Below the pieces are notes generated by a model, which saw nothing but the letters and a program-made list of their open reading frames with translations, was not told the DNA's origin and ran no database searches. A stretch of DNA of 42,742 nucleotides from Candidatus Auribacter fodinae (GTDB taxonomy: Bacteria > Auribacterota > Auribacteria > Auribacterales > Auribacteraceae), in assembly GCA_003599815.1 (NCBI GenBank), contig QZJZ01000074.1, positions 1-42,742 on the forward strand, given 5' to 3'. Below, piece after piece: positions 34,504 to 42,742 of the stretch. A program made the translations under genes and the position numbers. Each line of letters starts with the position of its first letter. Position 1 is the first letter of the stretch.

Positions 34504-35970
34504 ATGACCGCACGAAAAAAGAAACCATTCATTAAAACGCTTTCGTTTGTACTATTCATCATTATAGCTGTTCCGGTACTGCTCCTTATATTTTTTGCCT
34601 TCTCCAGCAGGAAGATGGCCGATCTTGAAATATGGCATACCACCCGTCTCATCAACGAATTCACTATGGATTCGTATAGAGAAGGGTATACCTTCGAGGA
34701 TTACCTGAAACAGGAAGATCTCCTTTTTGAGGAACTGACGGACAGAATCTACGATCATGTACCCGCCACACCCCTAAACCGGCTGAACAGGTTTAACAGG
34801 GAAAGCATCTGTTTCCCCGGCAACTATTCACGGGACTGGAACAGGTCTTTTGAGCTAATTCCGGCAAATATCAAAGGCGGCGTACTGCTCATTCACGGGC
34901 TCAGCGACGCTCCTTACAGCATGAAACATGTCGCAGAATTTTTTTACAGCAAAGGATTCTATACCCTCGGGCTCAGGGTTCCCGGACACGGCACCATACC
35001 AGCTCAGCTGAACTACGTTACACGGCATGATTGGATTACTGCGGCGACTATAGCGGCGCGGCAGGTCAGGAAAATGGCTGGCAGGGATATGCCGTTTTAC
35101 CTGTGCGGATACTCTAACGGAGCGCCCATATCGCTCGGTTATACTCTGGATGCCCTCGATGACCCGGCGTTACCTGTACCTGATAAAATATTTTTGTTCT
35201 CACCTTCTATCGGAGTGACAAAGCTGGCAGTGCTGTCGCGATGGTTAAGCAGGCTCTCATTTATTCCATACTTTCAAAAATCGAACTGGAAGGATATCCT
35301 GCCGGAATACAACCCGTTCAAATACTCATCATTTACGATGAAGGCATCTCATGAATCGCATCTCCTCACAACAGAAATACAACAGCGCATTGACACGCTC
35401 ATGAAAAATAACCGGTCTTCAGAGTTGCCGCCGATTGTCACGTTTCAATCAATCGTTGACGCGACCACAAAAATCAACGATCTGATCTTCCAGCTTTATT
35501 ACAAATTATCTCCGAAGAACAATGAACTGGTGATATTCAGCGTCAATGAAAACGCGGGGCTTGAGATCTTCATTAATCAAGGATACCGGAATGTTCTCAA
35601 TACTCTGATGAAACCTGAGAAAACACCGTTTAACATAACAATCGTTACCAATAAATCGCCGGACTCACTGGAAACAACCGCAAAACAAAAACCTGAAAAC
35701 GATACGGTATTTACTGATAAAGATCTCAACGCATCATGGCCGCGCGGGATATATTCTTTATCGCACATCGCGCTTCTATTTCCGCCGGATGACCCTCTCT
35801 ACGGGTACGACCCGCCGGTAAGCTTAAAGCCGGTTCTGCATCTTGGCAACCTTGAAATACGGGGCGAAGTGCACGTTCTGACCGTCTCTATACCGCAACT
35901 TATGCGAATCAAGTCAAATCCCTTCTTTGACTTTATGATGAAAAAAATACGGGAACACACGGAGTTATAA
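34504..35970 (+). CDS. Membrane-anchored alpha/beta hydrolase
   Basis: 488 residues from the ATG at 34504, which has GGAG six bases upstream; earlier in-frame starts overlap the previous gene. Basic residues (TARKKKPF) precede a single hydrophobic helix (about 15-38), making it a signal-anchor protein with its catalytic domain in the periplasm. GVLLIHGLSD forms the oxyanion region, Ser204 sits in GYSNGA, Asp319 in IVDATTK, and His421 in SHIALLFPPDDPLYG. Esterase or lipase activity is inferred. The pairing with the preceding lipoprotein hydrolase suggests two steps on the same envelope substrate. It converges on the RND efflux operon 53 bases away; no real terminator is visible between them. 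Confidence 0.8.
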   Translation: MTARKKKPFIKTLSFVLFIIIAVPVLLLIFFAFSSRKMADLEIWHTTRLINEFTMDSYREGYTFEDYLKQEDLLFEELTDRIYDHVPATPLNRLNRFNRESICFPGNYSRDWNRSFELIPANIKGGVLLIHGLSDAPYSMKHVAEFFYSKGFYTLGLRVPGHGTIPAQLNYVTRHDWITAATIAARQVRKMAGRDMPFYLCGYSNGAPISLGYTLDALDDPALPVPDKIFLFSPSIGVTKLAVLSRWLSRLSFIPYFQKSNWKDILPEYNPFKYSSFTMKASHESHLLTTEIQQRIDTLMKNNRSSELPPIVTFQSIVDATTKINDLIFQLYYKLSPKNNELVIFSVNENAGLEIFINQGYRNVLNTLMKPEKTPFNITIVTNKSPDSLETTAKQKPENDTVFTDKDLNASWPRGIYSLSHIALLFPPDDPLYGYDPPVSLKPVLHLGNLEIRGEVHVLTVSIPQLMRIKSNPFFDFMMKKIREHTEL

Positions 35971-36023
35971 TATCTCGTTCAATCAGTGCAAAAAACCAGA
36001 TAATAAACAGTTCGATAAGACGC

Positions 36024-39000
36024 TTATTTCGCTTTTATCCTGAAAAACATGGCATACAGTACCGGAACGAACAATAATGTCAGAAGCGTCGCAAACCCCA
36101 GCCCGAACATAATCGTTACTGCCATTGACACAAAAAAAGCGTCTTTTATGAGCGGCGCCATACCAAGTATGGTAGTCAACGCCGCCATCGCTACAGGACG
36201 AAGCCTGCTGACACCTGAATCGACTACCGCATCAAACGGATTCTTACCTTCACGTATTTCAAGGTCAATCTGATCAATCAGCACAATAGCGTTCTTGATA
36301 AGCATGCCTGATAGGCTCAATAAACCGAGCAGTGACATGAACCCAAACGGCTGTTTGAACAGTAAAAGACCTGCGGTCACACCTATAATAGCCAGCGGCA
36401 CGGTTAAAACAATGATCAACGGCTGGCGATACGCATTGAAAAGGCAGATTATAATCAATACCATAAGAATACCGAACATCGGCAGGCTTCCTGCCAGCGC
36501 GCGTTGCGCTTTTGATGAACTTTCCAGTTCGCCTCCCCACGCAATGTCGTACCCTGGCTTATCTTTAAGGGGCATCCGGTTACGGTATATTATAGGCAAC
36601 GTGGCAGAATCATGCTCTTCGGGAGGGACATCTTTGCCAATCTCCTGTTTCACATCAACATCCAGCGCTTTCTCAATTTTTGCTTTTATACGGGACATCA
36701 GTTCAGATGTCAGTCCATAGCGCGGGTCGCAATGTATTGTTAAAGTAGATATTCTATCACGGCGTCTGACCGTTGCATCTTCAAACCCCATTTCGAACCC
36801 CGAAACGACCTGAGACAACGGTATCATCCGCTGTGCGGCATGGCTCCATATCTGCAGGGCATTCAGGCTGTCAAGAGCCTGACGCTCAGACTGGGGCGAC
36901 CGCGCGATGATTTTCAGAAGCTCATCTTTTTCCCTGTATATCCCTGATACCTTTCCCTGAAAAGCGCTTTTCAGCGTATCACCGATGTGCGGACGGGAAA
37001 TGCCCGCTTTACGTGCCTGAGATTCAGCCACTATCGGCTGAACGACTTTTACTTTTTCCCGCCAGTCGTGCCTGATACCTTTCGCGCCGCCATCATCTTC
37101 TATAATTTTTTTGGCTCTATCCGCATATTTCCGCAGTTCATCCCTGTCCGGCCCGCTGATCCTGAGCTGTATTTTTCCGCCTTCACCAGGCCCAAGCAAA
37201 AATTTGCGCACATTGACATTCGCATCAGGCAATAAAGATTCCAGATCCGTTTGTACCTTGTCAAAAATCGATTCGATAATACGGTAATCGTTCACTGATA
37301 CCAGTATCTGACCGTAACTTTTTGACGGCTGTTCAGGCGTATAGGTCAACAACAACCTGACCTCTCCACCGCCGATCATGGAGATGACACCTTCAACACC
37401 GTCGATGCCCATTAAATACTCTTCAGCCTTCTTAAGCGTTTCTGAAGTTTTTTCAATACCGGTTCCTTCCGGCATCCAGAAATCAATAAAAAATTGCGGG
37501 CGGGTTGAGGACGGAAAAAACATTTGTTTAACGAACCCAAACCCAAACAAAGACACGGCAAACAAAGCGACTACAACAGCCAGAGTCACAAACCGGAAAC
37601 GTATGCACAATTTCAGAAGTTTTCGGTAAAACCTGAAAAAAGCGGTATCATAAGGATCTTTAGCCGGTGCAGAATCGCCGCCCGCTTTGCCTTTCAGGTA
37701 TATTTTGCATAAGAGAGGTGTAGTCGTAACTGCGGTTACCCAGCTCAGCATCAACGATATTAAAATGACCTGAAAAAGCGTCCTGCAATATTCGCCTGTG
37801 CTGTCCTGCGACAGCCCGATAGAAGCAAACGCAATCACCGCAACCACAGTAGCGCCGAGCAACGGCATCATTGATTGTCCGACAACGTCGACAGCGGCTT
37901 TCAGCCTGTCCGCTCCTGCCTCAATTTTTACCTTCATCCCATCGGTAATAACGATCGCGTTATCCACCAGCATCCCCAGCGCGATAATCAAAGCTCCAAG
38001 CGATATTCTCTCCAGAGTGACATGGTAGGCATCCATCAGAATAAATGTCGCGCAGATCGTCAGAATCAAAATAAATCCAATAATTAAACCGGAACGCAGC
38101 CCCATAAATATCATCAAAACCACTACGACTATTATAACCGCCTCTACCAGATTTATGACAAAACCATTTACCGCTTCTGTCACCGATTCGGATTGTAATG
38201 AGATGATGTTGGCGGTAATTCCCAGAGGAGCGAGCGGAATCAACTCGTTATACCGTTCGCGAAGAGATTCTCCCATGGACACTACATTCCCGCCAAGAAC
38301 AGTGGAAATAGCCAGCCCGATACCCCGTTTACCATTATATCGCAGTATCTTGTCAGGCGGTTCCAGATATCCGCGTTTTACAGACGCAACGTCTTTAAGG
38401 TATACCAGTTTATCCGCTCCATGCGAGCTGATAAGCAATTCTCCGAATTCCTTTTCAGATTCAAACTCGCCTGTCGGATTAACCGGTATATACTCCTGCC
38501 CCAGATAAACCCGTCCGGCATCAACCGGTATATTTTTCGCCTGCAAGGCATTGTAAATATCCTGCTGAGAAATGCCGAGCGCCGCCATTTTTTCACGGTT
38601 CATCTCGACGTAAATGACTTCTTCCACATCGCCGTACATGATTATTTTTTTAACATCCTTGGCTAACAGGAGTTCCCTCTTGAGTAGCTTGGCGAAATCT
38701 CTCAGTTCCGCCATTGAATAACCGTCTCCGGTCAGGGCGATATACACGCCATAGACATCGCCAAAATCGTCATTCACTACGGAAGGGCCAGCCCCCGGCG
38801 GCAACTGAGCCTGATAATCAGTCACTTTCCTTCTCAGTTCATCCCAAACCTGAGGCAGTTTGTATTTATCATACTTGTCCTTAATCGTAACTTTCACGAC
38901 AGAATAATCCCTGTATGACATGGATTCTACAAACTCCAATTGTCCAAGTTCCTGACATGCTTTTTCGATCACATTCGACACTTCTTCGGCAACCTCAGCG

Positions 39001-39167
39001 GCGCTCGCGCCCGGATAGGGGGTCATAATAGTGGCATTCTTGATAGTAAACTCAGGATCTTCCAGCCTGCTGAGGTTCTGGTACGATACCAGCCCCCCGA
39101 TTACACACAAAACCGTAAGAACCATTGTTATAACTTGCTTGCGTATGGAAAATTCGGCGATATTCAT
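36024..39167 (-). CDS. AcrB/HAE1-type RND efflux permease
   Basis: 1047 residues, full RND length, with 12 helices and two large periplasmic loops. TM4 has ALGMLVDNAIVITDG, where the usual Asp-Asp pair of AcrB reads Asp-Asn, as in a common subfamily of HAE1 permeases. A proline-rich PYPGASAAEV near residue 50 and LLGLLSLSGMLIKNAIVLID in TM10-11 are diagnostic. It is a proton-driven trimeric exporter of drugs, detergents or native metabolites from the periplasm. It is the last gene of the three-gene operon, seven bases after the adaptor. Confidence 0.9.
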   Translation of the reverse strand: MNIAEFSIRKQVITMVLTVLCVIGGLVSYQNLSRLEDPEFTIKNATIMTPYPGASAAEVAEEVSNVIEKACQELGQLEFVESMSYRDYSVVKVTIKDKYDKYKLPQVWDELRRKVTDYQAQLPPGAGPSVVNDDFGDVYGVYIALTGDGYSMAELRDFAKLLKRELLLAKDVKKIIMYGDVEEVIYVEMNREKMAALGISQQDIYNALQAKNIPVDAGRVYLGQEYIPVNPTGEFESEKEFGELLISSHGADKLVYLKDVASVKRGYLEPPDKILRYNGKRGIGLAISTVLGGNVVSMGESLRERYNELIPLAPLGITANIISLQSESVTEAVNGFVINLVEAVIIVVVVLMIFMGLRSGLIIGFILILTICATFILMDAYHVTLERISLGALIIALGMLVDNAIVITDGMKVKIEAGADRLKAAVDVVGQSMMPLLGATVVAVIAFASIGLSQDSTGEYCRTLFQVILISLMLSWVTAVTTTPLLCKIYLKGKAGGDSAPAKDPYDTAFFRFYRKLLKLCIRFRFVTLAVVVALFAVSLFGFGFVKQMFFPSSTRPQFFIDFWMPEGTGIEKTSETLKKAEEYLMGIDGVEGVISMIGGGEVRLLLTYTPEQPSKSYGQILVSVNDYRIIESIFDKVQTDLESLLPDANVNVRKFLLGPGEGGKIQLRISGPDRDELRKYADRAKKIIEDDGGAKGIRHDWREKVKVVQPIVAESQARKAGISRPHIGDTLKSAFQGKVSGIYREKDELLKIIARSPQSERQALDSLNALQIWSHAAQRMIPLSQVVSGFEMGFEDATVRRRDRISTLTIHCDPRYGLTSELMSRIKAKIEKALDVDVKQEIGKDVPPEEHDSATLPIIYRNRMPLKDKPGYDIAWGGELESSSKAQRALAGSLPMFGILMVLIIICLFNAYRQPLIIVLTVPLAIIGVTAGLLLFKQPFGFMSLLGLLSLSGMLIKNAIVLIDQIDLEIREGKNPFDAVVDSGVSRLRPVAMAALTTILGMAPLIKDAFFVSMAVTIMFGLGFATLLTLLFVPVLYAMFFRIKAK

Positions 39168-39174
39168 CAGTGAA

Positions 39175-40260
39175 TCAACCCTCTTGCTCAGAGTTCAGAA
39201 GACGTATCTTGTCCCCTTCACGCAACAGCGTAACGCCAGTCAGTACAACTCGTTCTCCGGCAGTCAGCCCCTCAATGATTACTACACTTTCCGATCCTGT
39301 AGCTTCGCCAAGTTTCACAGGCCGTTTATGAACAGTCAATGCTTCATCAACAATCCAGACAAACGGGTTTCCGCTTTCATCCGAAGCAATTGCGTAACCG
39401 GGTAACAGAATATGCGCAGTCAAACCCTGCGCACGCACACTCTTGCGAGTAACTCTCGCGGTCATGCCGGGTAACACATTAAGGTTTTCCGGCTGAGGCA
39501 TCCTGAATGTCGCCGCGAACGTCTGGGTTTTGCTGTCAGCGTTCACGTTGAATTCCACAAATTCCAATGGAAATGTACGTCCGGGAGCCGAATCAAATGA
39601 CGCGACAAAATCTTTCGCCGTTTCCATTTTCAGTATAGCAACCTCGTTCTCAGGCAAATCAATCACAATTTCCAGAACCGCAATATTATTGAAACGAATA
39701 ACAGGCTGTTTTGCCTGAACAAGCTGGAAATTCTCCGTATATTTTTCGCCTACATGACCGGAAAACGGCGCACGCAGATAGGTATATTCAAGATTATCCG
39801 TCGCGGCATCCAGTTTCGCTTTCGCCACATCATATTCAGACTGTTTCTGATCGAGTTCAGCGGCCGGGACTGCGTCTTTTTCAAACAGAGCCTGATACCT
39901 TTTCAGGTCTGCCTGCGCTTTAGCGAAAACCGCTTGCGCTTCCTTTTCGGCAACTTCAAAATCACGAGGGTCAATACGGGCGACCAACTGCCCTGCCTCA
40001 ACATAATCACCTTGATTCACAGGCAATTCAATAAGCGGCCCTGAAACACGAAACGATAAATCTACACGGTCAGACGCCTGAACCCGCCCGGGATACTCTC
40101 TGGTTACTGTTGAATCTTCTTTAAGCAGTATGGTTTTGACAGGCCGGACAACTTTTTCCTGCTGAGGTTCTTCCTTTTTCCCACATCCAACCGCTAGAAA
40201 AACCGCTGCAGAGCATACTAATAAAACACCGTTTTTCTTTTTTTTGAGGAAATAACGCAT
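39175..40260 (-). CDS. RND efflux periplasmic adaptor (membrane fusion protein), lipoprotein
   Basis: 361 residues. The lipobox FLAVGC anchors it to the membrane through lipid. It has the usual adaptor order: a biotinyl-lipoyl half (RVSGPLIELPVNQGDYVEAGQLVARID), an alpha-hairpin (about 105-150, alanine- and lysine-rich coiled coil), the second lipoyl half (TYLRAPFSGHVGEKY), beta-barrel and membrane-proximal domains. It bridges the permease and the TolC-like channel. AGGAG lies eight bases before the ATG. Confidence 0.9.
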   Translation of the reverse strand: MRYFLKKKKNGVLLVCSAAVFLAVGCGKKEEPQQEKVVRPVKTILLKEDSTVTREYPGRVQASDRVDLSFRVSGPLIELPVNQGDYVEAGQLVARIDPRDFEVAEKEAQAVFAKAQADLKRYQALFEKDAVPAAELDQKQSEYDVAKAKLDAATDNLEYTYLRAPFSGHVGEKYTENFQLVQAKQPVIRFNNIAVLEIVIDLPENEVAILKMETAKDFVASFDSAPGRTFPLEFVEFNVNADSKTQTFAATFRMPQPENLNVLPGMTARVTRKSVRAQGLTAHILLPGYAIASDESGNPFVWIVDEALTVHKRPVKLGEATGSESVVIIEGLTAGERVVLTGVTLLREGDKIRLLNSEQEG

Positions 40261-40274
40261 TTAAGGTGCTCCTT

Positions 40275-42626
40275 TTATAATGTTAAATATTCTTTAATAC
40301 TTATAAAAAATTCATTTTTCTCTTCATCAGTTTTGTCGTCTTCAAACCATGAAATGGAACGTTGGAACTCCACCAGATCTATCAGAAACTCATATGTAGA
40401 GAGCGCCACATTCTGCTGTGCGGTAAAGTTCTGGTTCTGAGCTTCCAGAAGGTCTGTGATATTAACTGTTCCCTGCGAATATTTATCCTGCACGATCAGC
40501 AGATTTTTATATGCGCTCTCAGCGGCGTCGAGCGTAAACCGTATACGGGGAAACGAGTTTTCCATACGACTAAGAGCAGTTCGAACACGCCTTTCAACAA
40601 GCTGATGAGCCAATATAAGCTGTTCCTGCAGGATTTTTAATTCCGCTTCCGCCTTTTTTATATCAAAATAGCGGCCGCCTCCTTCAAAAAGAGGGTACGT
40701 GGCGGCAACCGTAAAATCAAAAAACTCGTCATTTGCGCCCGGAATACCTGAACCGGAACGGTCTAATTCCCAGTTATACGTATAATTCGCGGTAAAACGA
40801 GGCACGTAAAACCGTCTTTGCCGCTGAGCAAGCTGTATTTCCTGAGCTTCAATATTTTTATCAATAAACTTTATCTGAGGCGAATTCTGTAATGCCTCCT
40901 TTACCGAAAAAGCTCTGAACAGATCAAACTCTTTCATATCATTCATGATGGAATTCAGTTTACCGTCAAGAAAGGAGAACACCTTCGGATCAAAATCAAT
41001 GTTCACAGGAAGCCATTTGATATTCTGCTCCAGCCCCATAACCTGATTCAGAATGAGGAGCTGTGTCGCAACAATGGAATTCGCCTGAAACAAATCACTT
41101 TGGCGGCGAGCCAGTTCCGCCTGCCATCGGTACACTTCGTCCCTGCCGGAGTAGCCTACCTCCTGCCGGAGTTTCGCTATTTCAAGGTTATCCTCGGTCA
41201 GAGCAAGGTTATCCGCTTCAATTCTCAATAAGGTACGGGCAAGAGAAAACCGGAGAAACGCCTGCCCCGCGTCATTCAATACGTCAAGGCGGGTGGCTTC
41301 CCTGTCATGCTGGCTTCCTTCAAATAATTTTACTGAAGAGCTAAAATCGCTCCACACTCTATCGTCATAAATCAACTGGCTGATAGAAACCCCGAACATT
41401 GTCTGATGTTCGAGGACAGAGGGTTCAAACGCCCGTGCCGTGTCAGCGTCGAGTTTCGTGTATGATGTCCGCGTACCGACCTGCGGCAACAATTCGCTCC
41501 GCACGACATTTTTCGTTTGACGGGCATTTTCAACGTTCGCGTCTTTTACTGATATCGTAACATTATATTTTTCAGCTTCGCTCAATGCGTCCTGAAAGGT
41601 CAAAGGAGTTGCATCGCTCTCAAGAGCGTCCCTTTGTATAAATTCCGATACTACAACCGTTTCAAAAGAAGGTGTGTATCCAATTTGCGCAGCTGTTTTG
41701 GCATTAATCATTAAGCGGGAATCCACAGACAGCAGTATGGGCAATTCACGGGAATCGACGCCATTGATAAGTTTCTGCAAGTTCAGGGCTATTCGACGCG
41801 ATACCTGCTTCGTCAAATCAGGCGTTATACCAGCCAAAACACCATTTTGCACATCAGTATGCCCGACAGCGCTGAACGATGGTATTTTTCGTTCGTTAAT
41901 GGCATCAATAAGTTGTTGCCGCCGAGTGGATGAAAGGTGCGCCAGATGCGTTACATAGACCGCCTTAACATCGTCGCTCGTATTAATAATAGGGGCATCT
42001 TCGGCTAATTCAACCGTTATGAACCTGATCGCGATCCCCAGTTTCTTTTCGTATGCGCTTACGCCGTCTTTCAAAAACTCAAGCAATTGCATATCCAACG
42101 GTTCAACAAGCACATGCAGTGTGTCAAACGGGATCATATTCTGGAATTCACGGACATCGCGTTCCGTCCGGTTTGGTATAACCATAAAACTCAGGTTGGG
42201 CTTAAGAGACTGGTCCTTCTCCGAAAAAGGCAGTTTAAGGATATCAGCTCTCTGAATAAACATGCTGACGAAGGGTTTCGTGAGCTCAATATCAGGTTTG
42301 GCGGCGACTTGAGTTATAAGCGCGCCGTCTGCAAGAATAATATCGATTTCAGGATCCTTCAGCGCCTTGTCAAGGACTTCAGGGACGCGTTTCGGGTCGA
42401 ATTGAGCATCGAATTCCGGCTTTGATACGTAATGGACAGTGATATTCTTATCCTTAATCAAAGTGGCTAATTCTTCCTTTATCCTGTCTAAAAGAAAACT
42501 GTCTTTCATAGAGCCGTCTGTAACAAAGCCAACGGTTACCTCTTTTGCTTGCTCCTGAGAATAAGAAACAGGACTAAAAACTGCAGCAATAAAACTAAAA
42601 ACAATAAAACTAAATTTTAACCGCAT
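40275..42626 (-). CDS. ABC-type substrate-binding domain fused to a TolC-family outer-membrane channel
   Basis: 783 residues. After a signal peptide, residues about 25-325 match the ABC substrate-binding family typified by TrpX (PF04392-type). The pattern includes TVGFVTDGSMKD at the start, IDIILADGALITQ, AVGHTDVQNGVLAGI, and the diagnostic LMINAKTAAQIGYTPSFE end. From about 340 to the end is a TolC/OEP protein: two repeats of paired long helices with short barrel strands, including QYQ-like coiled coils and DEFFDFTVAATYPLFEGG. The usual TolC length is about 430-480, so the extra 300 residues are the fused binding domain. It is the first gene of the efflux operon, with GAGGAG seven bases before the ATG. 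The binding domain probably faces the periplasm and could recognise cargo or regulate opening. Confidence 0.85.
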   Translation of the reverse strand: MRLKFSFIVFSFIAAVFSPVSYSQEQAKEVTVGFVTDGSMKDSFLLDRIKEELATLIKDKNITVHYVSKPEFDAQFDPKRVPEVLDKALKDPEIDIILADGALITQVAAKPDIELTKPFVSMFIQRADILKLPFSEKDQSLKPNLSFMVIPNRTERDVREFQNMIPFDTLHVLVEPLDMQLLEFLKDGVSAYEKKLGIAIRFITVELAEDAPIINTSDDVKAVYVTHLAHLSSTRRQQLIDAINERKIPSFSAVGHTDVQNGVLAGITPDLTKQVSRRIALNLQKLINGVDSRELPILLSVDSRLMINAKTAAQIGYTPSFETVVVSEFIQRDALESDATPLTFQDALSEAEKYNVTISVKDANVENARQTKNVVRSELLPQVGTRTSYTKLDADTARAFEPSVLEHQTMFGVSISQLIYDDRVWSDFSSSVKLFEGSQHDREATRLDVLNDAGQAFLRFSLARTLLRIEADNLALTEDNLEIAKLRQEVGYSGRDEVYRWQAELARRQSDLFQANSIVATQLLILNQVMGLEQNIKWLPVNIDFDPKVFSFLDGKLNSIMNDMKEFDLFRAFSVKEALQNSPQIKFIDKNIEAQEIQLAQRQRRFYVPRFTANYTYNWELDRSGSGIPGANDEFFDFTVAATYPLFEGGGRYFDIKKAEAELKILQEQLILAHQLVERRVRTALSRMENSFPRIRFTLDAAESAYKNLLIVQDKYSQGTVNITDLLEAQNQNFTAQQNVALSTYEFLIDLVEFQRSISWFEDDKTDEEKNEFFISIKEYLTL

Positions 42627-42649
42627 GGTTTGCTCCTCACATAGTGGTC

Positions 42650-42655
42650 ATTATA
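42650..42655 (-). promoter_or_regulatory. Candidate -10 box for the efflux operon
   Basis: A perfect TATAAT on the minus strand is 23 bases upstream of the channel gene's ATG. A good -35 is not visible at 16-18 bp. The rest of the edge (42656-42742) shows no gene or operator I can support. Confidence 0.35.
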
Positions 42656-42742
42656 TTGAATTTGCATGGTTGTTTTAGGGTAAGATCTTTGTGCGCAGAA
42701 TAGTAGACTATAAATATCGCGTAACAGGACTTGAATTAGATC

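Noticed and set aside
35971-36023. Terminator between the second hydrolase and the RND permease
   Set aside because: Only a 5-bp stem (ATAAG/CTTAT) is present with no T-tract, so it is not convincing.

Overview
The window looks like chromosome from a Gram-negative, diderm bacterium with moderate GC content. It is rich in large secreted multidomain proteins. A PEP-CTERM protein, PQQ-like and Kelch propellers, LamG, PKD and thrombospondin type 3 modules, and a giant exported protein with an IQDAH-type N-terminal domain fit the PVC superphylum and its relatives. Candidatus Omnitrophota is my best guess, with Lentisphaerota or Kiritimatiellota as alternatives. This rests on family knowledge and recall, not on a search. 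No rRNA, tRNA, CRISPR array or phage module was seen.

Layout. Positions 1-120 hold the tail of a transposase. Positions 169-4590 hold two divergent secreted-protein genes: a GH16-like carbohydrate-active enzyme and a PEP-CTERM anchored protein. Positions 4833-13106 encode one 2757-residue protein, the highlight of the window. It has a signal peptide, a TraB/ChaN-like N-terminal region, three tandem complete glutamine synthetase (GS) units, each with a duplicated beta-grasp domain, and a GlmU-like left-handed beta-helix at the end. Positions 13336-21003 (minus strand) encode two large secreted propeller proteins, bracketed by direct copies of a ~135-bp palindromic intergenic repeat. Positions 21657-23721 hold a CheB-PAS-PAS-histidine kinase split by a frameshift at a run of eight A.

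Positions 23748-30750 (minus strand) form a regulated envelope module. A PAS-AAA+-Fis sigma-54 activator is followed by palindromic upstream sites and a good -24/-12 promoter. These lead into a tight operon of thioredoxin, MMPL-type RND transporter, LolA-like protein, outer-membrane beta-barrel and DUF302 protein. Positions 31126-35970 (plus strand) hold a secreted propeller-like repeat protein with a clear terminator, then two adjacent alpha/beta hydrolases, one a lipoprotein and one membrane-anchored. Positions 36024-42626 (minus strand) are a tripartite RND efflux operon whose outer-membrane TolC component is fused to an ABC-type substrate-binding domain.

Overall the window is devoted to the cell envelope and its exterior: secreted glycan-binding and glycan-cleaving proteins, two RND export systems, lipases or esterases, and sensors. 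The triple GS fusion is the strongest candidate for an undescribed system. If the three units fold like type I GS, two chains could build one hexameric ring and four a dodecamer. Its predicted export, away from cytoplasmic ATP, is a puzzle.
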